Origin: Methylobacterium frigidaeris
Lineage (GTDB): Bacteria; Pseudomonadota; Alphaproteobacteria; Rhizobiales; Beijerinckiaceae
Reading direction: 5' to 3'
Assembly: GCF_022179185.1 (NCBI RefSeq)
Contig: NZ_BPQJ01000001.1
Coordinates: 62,001-126,000 of the forward strand
DNA length: 64,000 nucleotides
Part shown: piece by piece, positions 1 through 8,300 of the stretch
How the letters are laid out: each line of letters opens with the position of its first letter
Position numbering within the stretch: the first letter of the stretch is position 1
Translations under genes and position numbers: made by a program
Notes under the pieces: model-generated
Database searches by the model: none
Seen by the model: only the letters and a program-made list of their open reading frames with translations
What the model was told of the DNA's origin: nothing

Positions 1-152
1 CCGTCCCGGGTTCGGAGCGGCGGGAGCGGAGCCGGGACCCCGCGGCCGAAGCCCTCGGCCGCTCGGCCGCCGCCTAGCGTGCTGCCGTCGGCATGTTGCA
101 ACGCAATCGGGCGCTGCCGTAAGCAGGAGGCGACCGCAAGGAAACCCCCGCG

Positions 153-1037
153 ATGATCGACCTCCGCCTCCGCCGCAGCGTGCTCTACATGCCGGGCTCC
201 AACCAGCGCGCCCTAGAGAAGGCGCGCAGCCTCGCGGCCGACGCCCTGATCCTCGACCTCGAGGACGCGGTGGCGCCCGACGCCAAGGAGGTGGCGCGCG
301 AGCAGGTCTGCGCCGCGGTCCGCCAGGGCGGCTACGGCGAGCGCGAGCTGATCATCCGCGTCAACGCCCCGCAGACGCCCTGGGGCGAGGCCGACCTGCG
401 CGCCGCGATCGAGGCGAAGCCCGACGCGATCCTGATGCCGAAGGTCTCGTCCCCGGCCGTGCTCGAGAACATCGCCGACCGGCTGGAAGCCCTCGACGCG
501 CCGGCGGGCATCAAGATCTGGGCGATGATCGAGACCCCGGCCTCGATCCTCAACATCCAGGCGATCGCCGCGGCGCGGCGCAATCCGGGCACCCGGCTCA
601 CCTGCTTCGTGCTCGGCACCAACGACCTCGCCAAGGACACCTGGACGCAGATCGTGCCCGGCCGGGCCCCGATGATGCCGTGGCTGATGACGGCGCTCGC
701 CGGCGCCCGGGCCGAGGGCCTGACCATCCTCGACGGCGTCTACAACAACTTCTCCGACCTCGACGGCTGCCGCCAGGAATGCGAGCAGGCCCGCATCCTC
801 GGTTTCGACGGCAAGACGCTGATCCATCCGGGCCAGGTCCCGCTCGCCAATGCCGCCTTCGCGCCGACCGAAGACGAGGTCGCGGTCGCCCGCAGCGTGA
901 TCGAGGCCTTCGAGCGTCCGGAGAACGCCAGGCGCGGTGCGATCCAGATCAACGGCCGCATGTTCGAGCGGCAGCACATCCCGATGGCCCGACGCTCCGT
1001 CGCCTGGGCCGAGGCGATCGCCGCGAAGGGTCAGTAA
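153..1037 (+). CDS. HpcH/HpaI (CitE-type) CoA-ester lyase
   Basis: A 294-residue TIM-barrel lyase of the CitE / malyl-CoA lyase family, which cleaves or hydrolyses CoA thioesters such as malyl-CoA, citramalyl-CoA or citryl-CoA. Family signatures are visible: RSVLYMPGSN at the N-terminus, LILDLEDAV with the metal and substrate acids, IWAMIETPASILN in the middle, GTNDLAKD, and FDGKTLIHPGQ near the C-terminus. The ATG at 153 follows AAGGAA about 9 bases upstream. The length is shorter than malyl-CoA lyase of the serine cycle (about 320 residues) and closer to single-subunit CitE or (3S)-malyl-CoA thioesterase. It stands alone, with no citrate lyase alpha or gamma subunits nearby, so a citrate-fermentation role is unlikely. 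In a methylotroph a role in the ethylmalonyl-CoA or glyoxylate route is plausible but inferred. The exact substrate cannot be read from the sequence. Confidence 0.88.
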   Translation: MIDLRLRRSVLYMPGSNQRALEKARSLAADALILDLEDAVAPDAKEVAREQVCAAVRQGGYGERELIIRVNAPQTPWGEADLRAAIEAKPDAILMPKVSSPAVLENIADRLEALDAPAGIKIWAMIETPASILNIQAIAAARRNPGTRLTCFVLGTNDLAKDTWTQIVPGRAPMMPWLMTALAGARAEGLTILDGVYNNFSDLDGCRQECEQARILGFDGKTLIHPGQVPLANAAFAPTEDEVAVARSVIEAFERPENARRGAIQINGRMFERQHIPMARRSVAWAEAIAAKGQ

Positions 1038-1236
1038 TCCGCGCGCCCGTCGGGCGAATCACCCGGGCTTGACGCACGGATAGTTGCAGCGCACAAACTG
1101 TTTAGAGATAATTAACGCGTGATCTCCGGGGCGCTCCCGGAGCAGCGTGGCCCTTCGGCCCCTTCCGGGCCGGGCCCACTTGGCGTCCACACGCTTCCCG
1201 GCGCCACTCCCTCGAATGCCCGCGACGGAGATCGAC

Positions 1237-1593
1237 ATGCGCTGCGCGCCTCCCGCCTTCGAGACCATTTTCCGCATCCCGGGCGAGCACCGGCTGGAGA
1301 GCGCCGGCATGCTCGGCCGCGGCGGCCGGGTCTTCGGGATCTGCTGGTTCCACCGGGAATACGACCGGCACGACCGCCTGGTGGCCCGGCACGAGACCTA
1401 CGACGAGGTCGGGGCGGACGGCGCCCCGCGCTGCGGCTGGCGCCGCTACGACGAGGCCGGCCGTGTCACGCTGGCGCACGAGGTCGGCATGCGCTGGGCC
1501 GCCCTGGTCGAGAGCCTGTCGCGCCGCGAGGCCGAGACGGTGCTCCAGCATCCGCGGGTGCAAGAGGCGGAACTCGGCTGCGTACCGGCCTGA
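1237..1593 (+). CDS. conserved hypothetical protein, 118 aa
   Basis: A small soluble protein with no domain I recognise. The ATG at 1237 is preferred over an in-frame ATG at 1216 because GGAG lies about 8 bases upstream. The chain is rich in Arg, Glu and aromatic residues (GICWFHREYDRHDR in the middle) and has neither a signal peptide nor a membrane segment. It may be a small alpha/beta protein; the C-terminus ends in a helix-like stretch. A TTTA-N7-TTAAC sequence lies at 1101-1116 upstream, one base off a CtrA box. Function unknown. Confidence 0.6.
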   Translation: MRCAPPAFETIFRIPGEHRLESAGMLGRGGRVFGICWFHREYDRHDRLVARHETYDEVGADGAPRCGWRRYDEAGRVTLAHEVGMRWAALVESLSRREAETVLQHPRVQEAELGCVPA

Positions 1594-1726
1594 GAACGTC
1601 GCGGGCTCGGCCGGCCCCCTCCGATCGAGCATCCTCCGCCGTCACCCCGGGTGGCGCTGCGCGGTCCCGGGACGACGTCGAGAGCTTTTCGTTGCGCGAT
1701 GGGCTTCTCTGAACGCGCCGGCTTTC

Positions 1727-2137
1727 TTACCGGGCCGCCGGCTTCTTGGCCGCCTCGGCCGCCGCCGGCGTGATGCTGCCGGTCTGGGTCACCTTGTCCT
1801 TCGCCTGGTCGAGACGCTTGGTCAGCGAGGCGAGGTCGCGCTGGGTGGCGGCGAGCTGCGCCTTGGCCTTGTCGCGGGTCGCGCCGAGCTGGGCGATCTC
1901 GTCCCGCGCCGCCGCGATCTTGGCCTGACGGTCGCGCAGCTCGGCCTCGACGTCCTGGAACTGCTTGAAGCGGGCGGCGAGCGCGTCGCGCTGGCCCTCG
2001 GTTTCCGCCAGCTGGGCCCGGAGCGCGCTCTTGCCCGAGGAAGAGACGCCGTAGGCGCCCCAGCCCGACAGGGTGCCGAGGCCGAGGATGCCGGCCGCGA
2101 GGGCGGCGGGATGGGGGTGGAACCGCAGGGTACGCAT
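1727..2137 (-). CDS. membrane-anchored coiled-coil protein
   Basis: A 136-residue protein with one hydrophobic segment at about residues 10-32, followed by a long uninterrupted helix (about 40-115) of regular heptads rich in Ala, Gln, Lys and Asp, and a Lys/Ala/Pro tail. It looks like a periplasm-facing coiled coil anchored by an N-terminal signal anchor. No catalytic motif is present. It is divergent from the TadG-like gene, sharing a 254-base intergenic region with three TTAA half sites. Role unknown; a structural envelope protein is the simplest reading. Confidence 0.65.
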   Translation of the reverse strand: MRTLRFHPHPAALAAGILGLGTLSGWGAYGVSSSGKSALRAQLAETEGQRDALAARFKQFQDVEAELRDRQAKIAAARDEIAQLGATRDKAKAQLAATQRDLASLTKRLDQAKDKVTQTGSITPAAAEAAKKPAAR

Positions 2138-2391
2138 CGGCAGTCCTCGTCAGGTACTCGTAGGGCCGCGTCGAGCGGCTGAGGATGTCCCGGACCCGGG
2201 AACACGATTGTGCCTGAGTATGACGCGGCTTCGTTAACGCCAGCTTGCCGCGATTCGTGGTCGGAAACCTTAACGAAACGTGACCGACATGGCCGCTGGA
2301 GACGGGATCCCGGCGGCAAACCGTTAATGCCCGACTTGTTAGCTCTTGATCGTTGCAACAGAGCAAGCGGCATCGGGAGGGCATTCCATCG
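2138..2391. promoter_or_regulatory. divergent promoter region with TTAA half sites
   Basis: A 254-base divergent spacer between the coiled-coil gene and the TadG-like gene. TTAA occurs at 2234, 2270 and 2324, which is dense for DNA this GC-rich. At 2234 the pattern is TTAA-N7-TTGC, two mismatches from the CtrA consensus, so I call it only a candidate. CtrA controls Tad pilus genes in Caulobacter. Confidence 0.3.
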
Positions 2392-3660
2392 ATGAGGCGG
2401 CTGTTCGACCGTTTCCAACGTGAGCATCGTGGCAGCGTCGCAGTGATCCTGGCGCTGGCGATGATTCCCCTCACCTTCCTGGTGGGCGCCGGGGTGGATT
2501 ATGCCCGTGGCGCCGGGATTCGGGCGAAGCTCCAGACGGCGACGGACGCGGCGGTGCTGGCGGTGATCCGCGAGGTGCCGATCCTGAAGACCGACACCGA
2601 TTTCCAGACCCGCGCCCGGGCCTTGTTCGACGCGAGCTTCCCGGCCCAGAAGGGCGTGACCGTGACCCGCTTCGCTCCGGTCCGGGCCGGCACGCAGGTG
2701 ACGGTCAGCGCCACCGCACAGGTCGACATGACGCTCGGGCGATTGATGCATTCCGGGCCGCTCGAGGTCAGCGGTACGTCGCAGGCGATGTCCGGCGGCA
2801 AGGCGGTCGAGATCGCGCTCGTGCTCGACAATACCGGCTCGATGAACGATGCCGGCAAGCTCCCGGCGCTCAAGCAGGCAGCGAAGGACTTCCTGAGCTA
2901 CCTCGACAAGGTCGTGGTCAGCCGTGCCGACGCCAAGGTCGCCCTCGTCCCGTTCTCGAACCAGGTGAATCTCGGCACCGGCGTCACGAGCGCTTCCTGG
3001 CTCAGCTATGCCACGCTGGGCAGCGTCAACGCCACGAGCTGGAAGGGCTGCATCGACGACCGCAACCAGCCCTATGACGTCCAGATTCCGAATGCCGAGC
3101 CGACCGGCACCAGCGCCTACCCGGCCGATCGCTGCGACAGCACCACCCAGACCGGCAAGCCGACCCTGGCGGTGATCCGCCCCCTCGACACCGACTACAC
3201 GGCGCTCGGCAACGCCATCGACAGCATGAGTGCGGGCGGCAACACCAACGTCACCATCGGGGTGGCATGGGGCATGGAGGCGCTCACGCCCTACGGCCCG
3301 CTCGCCACGGCGACCAGCCTCTCGAACGACCGGGTCAGCAAGATCATGGTCGTGCTGACCGACGGCGTGAACACCGCGAACCGCTGGAACTTCGCCTGTA
3401 CGGGCACCTGGTGGTACGATTTCGGCTCCGGCTGCGTCAACGACAGCGTGATCGATGCTCGCACGCTCGCGGCCTGCACGGCGGCGAAGGATGCCGGCAT
3501 CACCATCTACACGGTGCGAGTGATCGACGGAAACACCGATATGCTGAAATCCTGCGCGTCGAAGGACAGCTTCTTCTACAATGTCATCACGGCGAACGAT
3601 CTCAAGCCGGCATTCCAGAGTATCGGTAGCTCGATCGCGCAGTTCCGGCTCACGCAGTAG
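2392..3660 (+). CDS. TadG-like pilus protein with von Willebrand A domain
   Basis: A 422-residue protein with an N-terminal TadE/TadG segment: a short basic cytoplasmic part ending in EHRGSVAVILALAMIP, then a transmembrane helix (about residues 18-40). The rest is extracytoplasmic and carries a VWA domain. Its metal-ion-dependent adhesion site is visible as LVLDNTGSM at about residue 143 and VVLTDGVN later. Such proteins are minor components of Tad/Flp pilus systems that act in the envelope. ATG 2392 is chosen because GGGAGGG precedes it by about 9 bases; the open frame runs further upstream without a ribosome site. No other tad genes (cpaA-F) are in the window, so this is an isolated copy, as is common in Methylobacterium. 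Cysteines near the centre and C-terminus suggest disulfides. Confidence 0.82.
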   Translation: MRRLFDRFQREHRGSVAVILALAMIPLTFLVGAGVDYARGAGIRAKLQTATDAAVLAVIREVPILKTDTDFQTRARALFDASFPAQKGVTVTRFAPVRAGTQVTVSATAQVDMTLGRLMHSGPLEVSGTSQAMSGGKAVEIALVLDNTGSMNDAGKLPALKQAAKDFLSYLDKVVVSRADAKVALVPFSNQVNLGTGVTSASWLSYATLGSVNATSWKGCIDDRNQPYDVQIPNAEPTGTSAYPADRCDSTTQTGKPTLAVIRPLDTDYTALGNAIDSMSAGGNTNVTIGVAWGMEALTPYGPLATATSLSNDRVSKIMVVLTDGVNTANRWNFACTGTWWYDFGSGCVNDSVIDARTLAACTAAKDAGITIYTVRVIDGNTDMLKSCASKDSFFYNVITANDLKPAFQSIGSSIAQFRLTQ

Positions 3661-3793
3661 CGCCGCCCCGCGCCTCCGCAAGGCCGTCTCTGGCGCGGCC
3701 GGTTGACTCTCGCGCTGCGTTGCAGCATCGTGCATGCTGCGTCGCACAAATCCTCACGGGCGGCGCGCGTAGCGAGAGCCAGAGGCCACGCCC

Positions 3794-4180
3794 ATGAGCA
3801 GCACCCAGAAGCCCTTCGAGATTCCGACCGAGATGCGCGACTTCGCCGAGAAGGGCGTCCAGAACGCCCGTACGGCGTTCGGCACCTTCCTGGGCTCCGC
3901 CCGCAAGCTCGCCGAGACCGTGCAATCCTCGACCCAGACCTCGCAGACCGGCATGGGCGCCGCCGTGACTCGCGGCTTCGACTACACCGAGCAGCACGCC
4001 ACCGCGACCTTCGATCTCGCCGAGAAGCTCGTGCGCAGCCGCGACGTCAAGGAGGCGCTTGAGCTGCAGGGCGAGTACATGCGCAACCAGATGAGCGCGC
4101 TGCAGAGCCAGGCGAAGGAGTTCGCCACGCTGTCCGAGTCGATCAAGGCCGACCTGAACAAGACCCAGGCCAAGGCTTAA
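3794..4180 (+). CDS. phasin family protein
   Basis: A 128-residue, wholly helical, amphipathic protein of the phasin_2 type. Signatures are the N-terminal FEIPTEMRDFAEKGVQNAR and the pattern of Ala, Gln and Glu with FDYTEQHATATFDLAEKLV and ELQGEYMRNQMSALQSQAK. Phasins coat polyhydroxybutyrate granules and influence their size and number. The ATG follows GAGGCC rather than a strong ribosome site. It is the first of three phasin-like genes on this strand (3794-5677), although the gaps of 349 and 77 bases mean a single transcript is not certain. Proline near the start and the absence of Cys are usual for the family. The assignment is confident; which paralogue it is cannot be told. Confidence 0.88.
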   Translation: MSSTQKPFEIPTEMRDFAEKGVQNARTAFGTFLGSARKLAETVQSSTQTSQTGMGAAVTRGFDYTEQHATATFDLAEKLVRSRDVKEALELQGEYMRNQMSALQSQAKEFATLSESIKADLNKTQAKA

Positions 4181-4529
4181 AACAGGCCCAGGTTGAGGAA
4201 GGCCGAGGCCTGGACCGTCGGGAGCGAGGCGCCGTCTCGCCCCACGACAATGGAAAACGGATCAGGCTGAACGCCGTCCCCCGATCCGGCCGAGCGATAC
4301 CGGCACGGCCGGTTGCCCGGCCGTCGAGACGCCCGCGGGCGAGGTCCCGCCGACGGCCCGCGGCCGGGGGTGAGACCGGTGGCGCGTCGCCTCGCGCCGC
4401 CGACTGGCCGGCGCCCCGGACGAGCCTGCCGGCGCTCCGGCTCAGCGCGTCCGCCCCCGCATCGGGTGAGGACGCCCGCCGGGCGACGCGCCAGGGACGC
4501 GGCGCCCGCTACTCCGAGGAGGCCGAGCC
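4181..4529. other. intergenic spacer, no gene seen
   Basis: A 349-base, very GC-rich stretch between two phasin-type genes. I see no credible coding frame, RNA gene or clear terminator. A strong ribosome site, GAGGAGG, lies at its end just before the ATG at 4530. Confidence 0.5.
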
Positions 4530-5333
4530 ATGACCACGACGCGCCGCATCGACAGAACCCGCAAGCCGCCCCGCCGCACCCCCGTCCGGGCAGCAGCGCG
4601 GACGAACGATTCCGCCAAGTCCGGTGAGACGGGCGCCAGCGAGACGACGTCCGACGAGGCGATGATAGCCGCCGGGACCCACGAGGCCGCGACCGGGGCG
4701 GAACAGCCCGAGACCGAGCAGCCCGGCAGCGCGCCGACCTCCGAGGTCGAGGACGCGCCGGAGGACGCTTCTGCCGCCGAGGCCGGGGCCGAGGACTCCG
4801 CCGCCCCCGTCGCCGCGGCCGGGACCGAAATCAGGGCCGAAGGCTCATCGGAAGGAGCATCGGTCGAGGAACCGGTCGCCGAAGCGCCGGTGGCCCAAGC
4901 GGCTGCTGTCGAAGCCGCCGGTGACGCACAAGCCTCAGTGCAGGAGTCCGACGTCCCGGACGCGGCCGCTCCGGCCGAGACGCCCGTCGCCGAGCCTGCC
5001 ACGGGCGAGGCTCCCGCCGTCGCGACGTCCGACGAACCGGCCGCGGCGCCGGAGCAGCCCGGCCCGAGGGGTCGAGAGGAGGTCCCGCTCGCCGCCATGC
5101 AGGGCTTCATCGAGATCAATGGCCGGCTCGTGGCATTCCTGCAGGGCGAGAGCCAGGCGGCTCTCGCCTTCTGGAAGGCTGCCCTTGCGGTCCGCAGCCC
5201 GGGCGACCTCGCGCAGCTCCAGGCCGCCGAGATGAGCCGGGCCGTCGATGCGGCGCTCGCCTGCTGGACGGATCTCGCCCGCCGGATGGGGCGTTTCCCT
5301 GCCTTCGTGGCGCCCCGCGCCCGCGCCGCCTGA
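4530..5333 (+). CDS. phasin-like protein with long acidic disordered N-terminus
   Basis: A 267-residue two-part protein. Residues 1-28 are basic (Arg/Lys/Thr/Pro rich). Residues about 29-180 are low-complexity and dominated by Ala, Glu, Pro, Thr and Ser, so probably disordered. Residues about 185-260 form an amphipathic helical module (VPLAAMQGFIEINGRLVAFLQGESQ... FWKAALAVRSPGDLAQLQAAEMSRAVDA) that resembles the phasin core, which starts from a short helix and carries a PGDLAQLQ-type turn. GAGGAGG precedes the ATG. The module places it with granule-associated proteins. The basic head could bind DNA or PHB-granule partners, as in PhaM/PhaF-type proteins, but that is inference. Confidence 0.7.
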   Translation: MTTTRRIDRTRKPPRRTPVRAAARTNDSAKSGETGASETTSDEAMIAAGTHEAATGAEQPETEQPGSAPTSEVEDAPEDASAAEAGAEDSAAPVAAAGTEIRAEGSSEGASVEEPVAEAPVAQAAAVEAAGDAQASVQESDVPDAAAPAETPVAEPATGEAPAVATSDEPAAAPEQPGPRGREEVPLAAMQGFIEINGRLVAFLQGESQAALAFWKAALAVRSPGDLAQLQAAEMSRAVDAALACWTDLARRMGRFPAFVAPRARAA

Positions 5334-5410
5334 TCCTCTCCCGCGTCGGCACCGTCATGGGTGCCGGCCCGGGCCCGCCTGCGATTTGCAAAACGCGAAG
5401 GAAAATCAGG

Positions 5411-5677
5411 ATGTTGGACGCTTGGTACGCGACGGCGATGCTCGCCATGGAATCCCAGAAGGTCATCGAACTGCGCATGGTCAAGCTCGCCTGGGGCGGC
5501 CTGGCCGGCCAGGTCGAGGCACAGCGGATGGTCAGCGAGAAGATCGGCGCGGCCCTCGAGGCAACCGGCACCCTGCTCGGCGGCGGCACGCCGGAAGCGG
5601 TGATCGACCGTTACCGCGAGCACGTCCGCAACAATGTCGAGCGCCTCTCCGCGCCGGCCACCACCACCGGTCACTGA
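5411..5677 (+). CDS. small phasin-like protein
   Basis: An 88-residue all-helical protein (MLDAWYATAMLAMESQ start, then VEAQRMVSEKIGAALEA and AVIDRYREHVRNNVERL). The AWxxAxxLAxESxxVIxLR pattern is that of the short phasin-like proteins found next to phasin genes in Methylobacterium and Bradyrhizobium. ATG 5411 is chosen because AAGGAA sits about 7 bases upstream; an in-frame ATG at 5357 lacks a ribosome site. It lies 77 bases after the disordered phasin-like gene and is probably co-expressed with it. Confidence 0.65.
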   Translation: MLDAWYATAMLAMESQKVIELRMVKLAWGGLAGQVEAQRMVSEKIGAALEATGTLLGGGTPEAVIDRYREHVRNNVERLSAPATTTGH

Positions 5678-5788
5678 GACGACCGCTCTTGCCGCCCCGC
5701 GCGATCGCTCGCGCGAGGCGGCAGTTCGAGATCGGGCCGCGGCACCGTCAGTGCCTCGGGACTCCCATGAGGAGTGCTCCGTGAAGCG

Positions 5789-6130
5789 CTAGTTGATCGC
5801 GCAGAAGCCCGCACCGGAACCGAACACCCGGCCGGTGATGCACCAGGGCCGGGCCGGCACTGGCGTGGGGTTGGGCGGCGGGTTCATTTCACGACGCACG
5901 ACCGGCACGGCGGTGCCGGTGGTCATCGGCTCCGGCGCGCCGGCATCGGCGGCCGCCGTGCGCATCCACGGCTCTTGTCCTGGAATCCGAGCCGCCGACG
6001 TCTCCGCCGGGGCAGCATGGTTCCGGCCCGCGACGAACACGATGCCACCGCGCCGGCCCCGCGCCTCCGCGGGCTCCGCGGCCGCTAGGATGCTCAAGGC
6101 GACCAGCCCGACCGTCAGACCCGCACGCAT
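5789..6130 (-). CDS. secreted hypothetical protein, 113 aa
   Basis: The start at 6130 gives a clean signal peptide (MRAGLTVGLVALSILAAAEPAEA) and has GGGAGG about 6 bases upstream; the frame stays open further up without support. The mature part is Pro, Ala and Arg rich, with GRRGGIVFVAGRN after the cleavage site and two Cys near the C-terminus (CITGRVFGSGAGFCAIN), probably forming a disulfide in the periplasm. No known domain. It is transcribed toward the phasin genes. Function unknown. Confidence 0.6.
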   Translation of the reverse strand: MRAGLTVGLVALSILAAAEPAEARGRRGGIVFVAGRNHAAPAETSAARIPGQEPWMRTAAADAGAPEPMTTGTAVPVVRREMNPPPNPTPVPARPWCITGRVFGSGAGFCAIN

Positions 6131-6247
6131 CGTCGCCTCCCCGTCGCAGCCGCACGGTGCGGCCGGATGCACGGTCCACGATCGCCCATCGGCGTTAATC
6201 CGGCATCGCAACCGATCGACGGCATTCGATGGATCAGGCGGAAAATC

Positions 6248-7093
6248 TCACGCCTTGCGCAGCCACAGGCTGGTCTCGAAGGCGCCGGACGGCAGGGGTA
6301 GGCGCGAGAGGATGCCCTGGAGTGGCCAGCCGGTCCGGACCGCGACGTAGCGGCTGGCAAAGAGCGGGGCGTAGGCGCCGCCCTGCAGCAGCGTGCCGAC
6401 CATCAATTGCTCGTTGTATCCGCGCCAGGCCCATTCGTCGGGATAGGCGTCCGGCAGGAAGATGTCGTGCAGGTGCACGATCACGCCGGATTTCAGGCGC
6501 GGCAGCACGTCGAGGAGGAGCCGGTCGACGTCGGTGCCCGGCATCGCGACGTGGCTCGAATCGATGAACAGCACGTCGCCGGGTTCGAGCGCCGCCGCCT
6601 CCTCCGCATCTGCGGGGCCGAACAGGCGCGCCTCGTGATACAGGCCGAGGCCGGCGAGAGGCGCGCGGGGCGCCGGGTCGATGCAGGTGATGCGAGTGGT
6701 GAGGCCGCCATCGCGGACGGCTTGCGCGAGGAAGCGGGTCGAATGGCCCGACCCGATCTCGACGATGCGGCGGGGTTGTTCGCGGCGCACCAGGGCGTAG
6801 GCGGCGGCCGCGTCGAGGCGCGGAAACCAGTCCTGGGCAAATCGCGCCGGCCGCTCGCCGACGAGGCCCGGGCCGCCAGCGGCGATGCGGGCCAGATCCG
6901 CGGCCTGCGCCTCGATCTCCGCCAGGACCGCCCGAAAGGCGGGCTCGGCCTTGAAAAAGATCGGGCGGAGGGCTGGGTAGCCCTCCGCCCGTGCCGCACC
7001 GGCATGCCGGTACGGGATCAGGAAGCCGCCCGGCCGGATGCCGAGCAGGGTGCTGAGACCGAGCCCGGCGCGGCGCAGGCGGGTGCGGCTCAT
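6248..7093 (-). CDS. class I SAM-dependent methyltransferase
   Basis: A 281-residue protein with a Rossmann-type SAM-binding fold of the Methyltransf_24 class. Motif I is RIVEIGSGHSTRFLA (about residues 108-122). An acidic end of strand 2 is ITCIDPAPRAPL, and DVLFIDSSHVAMPGTDVD resembles the metal-binding or motif IV region of this class. HLHDIFLP follows, a signature of the sugar or peptide O-methyltransferases (macrocin or rhamnosyl type). The start codon overlaps the stop of the upstream YbhN-type membrane gene (ATGA, 7090-7093), so the two are translationally coupled. A role in modifying a cell-surface lipid or glycan is an inference from that pairing. Confidence 0.78.
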   Translation of the reverse strand: MSRTRLRRAGLGLSTLLGIRPGGFLIPYRHAGAARAEGYPALRPIFFKAEPAFRAVLAEIEAQAADLARIAAGGPGLVGERPARFAQDWFPRLDAAAAYALVRREQPRRIVEIGSGHSTRFLAQAVRDGGLTTRITCIDPAPRAPLAGLGLYHEARLFGPADAEEAAALEPGDVLFIDSSHVAMPGTDVDRLLLDVLPRLKSGVIVHLHDIFLPDAYPDEWAWRGYNEQLMVGTLLQGGAYAPLFASRYVAVRTGWPLQGILSRLPLPSGAFETSLWLRKA

Positions 7094-8139
7094 ACCGCTT
7101 TGCGCACCTTCACGTCGTGCAGGTCCGGGGTGATGCCGGGGCCGTCGACCGGGGGCGGCGGCACATTCGCGGGGGATTTTGTCTTGTTGCGCAGGGCGTC
7201 GGCGAGACGGCCGCGCTCGAACAGCAGCACCACGCCGATCGCCAGGGCGAAGGGCACGAGCAGGTAGAACAGGCGGAAGATCAGGACGGCGGCGAGCACG
7301 TCGGTCTTGGGCAGGTCCGGCATCGCCGTGATGAAGACGAGCTCGAACACTCCGATGCCGCCCGGCGCGTTAGAGACCAGCGCCACCGAGAACGAGGCGA
7401 GGAACACGGCGAGCACCACGAGGAAGCCCGGATTGCCGACCTCCGGCAGGGCGAAGTAGATGATGCCGGCGGCACCGAGCAGCTCGAGCGGCGCGGCGAT
7501 CAGCTGGCGGCCCATGATGTTGGGACGCGGATACTCGATCTTGAACGAGCGGATGTGCAGCGGCCGGAAGTGCAGGATTGAGCCGATGACGTAGAGGGCG
7601 ACGAAGCCGAGGAGGCCGAAGCCGACGAGGCGGGCGGTGGTCGGGCTCGCGAGCACGGGCGGCAGCAGGCTCGCCACGCGTTGCAAGAGTTCGGGCTCGA
7701 GCACCAGCACCAGGCCGCCGAGGAACGCCGTGCCGAGGCCGAAGGTGAAGGAGCAGAGCGCCACCAGCACCGCCACCTGCGCGGGCGAGAGGCCCTTCGA
7801 CGTGTAGGCGCGGTAGCGCACCACGGCGCCGGAGAACACCGAGGCGCCGATATTGTGCGACAGTGCGTAGGTGGTGAAGGAGCAGACCGAGACGAACAGC
7901 CAGGAGATGCCCTTCACGCCGAGATGCAGCAGCGCGATCCGGTCGTACCACGCGAGCGCGCCATAGGCGACCAGGGTCGAGAGGACCGCCAGGGCGTAGC
8001 GGTGCGGCGGGATCGCCGCCAGGCTCGCCTTCACGTCCGCGAAGGACAGGCCCTTCAGCAGGTGCCACAGCAGGTAGACCGACACCACGACGGCCCCGAG
8101 GCCGATGACCGGCCAGATGAAATCTTTGATCTTCTTCAT
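7090..8139 (-). CDS. YbhN/UPF0104-type (LPG synthase TM) membrane protein
   Basis: A 349-residue integral membrane protein with about eight hydrophobic segments, of the lysylphosphatidylglycerol synthase transmembrane superfamily (UPF0104). Family features are WYDRIALLHLG, the SVCSFTTYALSHNIGASVFSGAVVRYR stretch after the third helix, and NAPGGIGVFELVF near residue 255. It lacks the soluble C-terminal aminoacyl transferase domain, so it is not a full MprF. YbhN-type proteins are proposed lipid flippases or transporters. It overlaps the downstream methyltransferase by four bases. The ATG at 8139 gives a typical basic-then-hydrophobic N-terminus. A second member of this superfamily, hpnL, lies at 49085-50158. 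Confidence 0.85.
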   Translation of the reverse strand: MKKIKDFIWPVIGLGAVVVSVYLLWHLLKGLSFADVKASLAAIPPHRYALAVLSTLVAYGALAWYDRIALLHLGVKGISWLFVSVCSFTTYALSHNIGASVFSGAVVRYRAYTSKGLSPAQVAVLVALCSFTFGLGTAFLGGLVLVLEPELLQRVASLLPPVLASPTTARLVGFGLLGFVALYVIGSILHFRPLHIRSFKIEYPRPNIMGRQLIAAPLELLGAAGIIYFALPEVGNPGFLVVLAVFLASFSVALVSNAPGGIGVFELVFITAMPDLPKTDVLAAVLIFRLFYLLVPFALAIGVVLLFERGRLADALRNKTKSPANVPPPPVDGPGITPDLHDVKVRKAV

Positions 8140-8300
8140 CGCGGTCCCGTCGCGTCCCTATTCTCGCGCGCGCTTCTGCCCGACCCTGCGGCCAACCGCA
8201 AGGACGGCCGCGCACCGGCGGGCCCCTCCTTTCATGGGATCGTGACGGTTTCGTGCCGGTCGAGAGGCGCAAGCCGCACCTCCTTTCGCGGCGCGACGGG

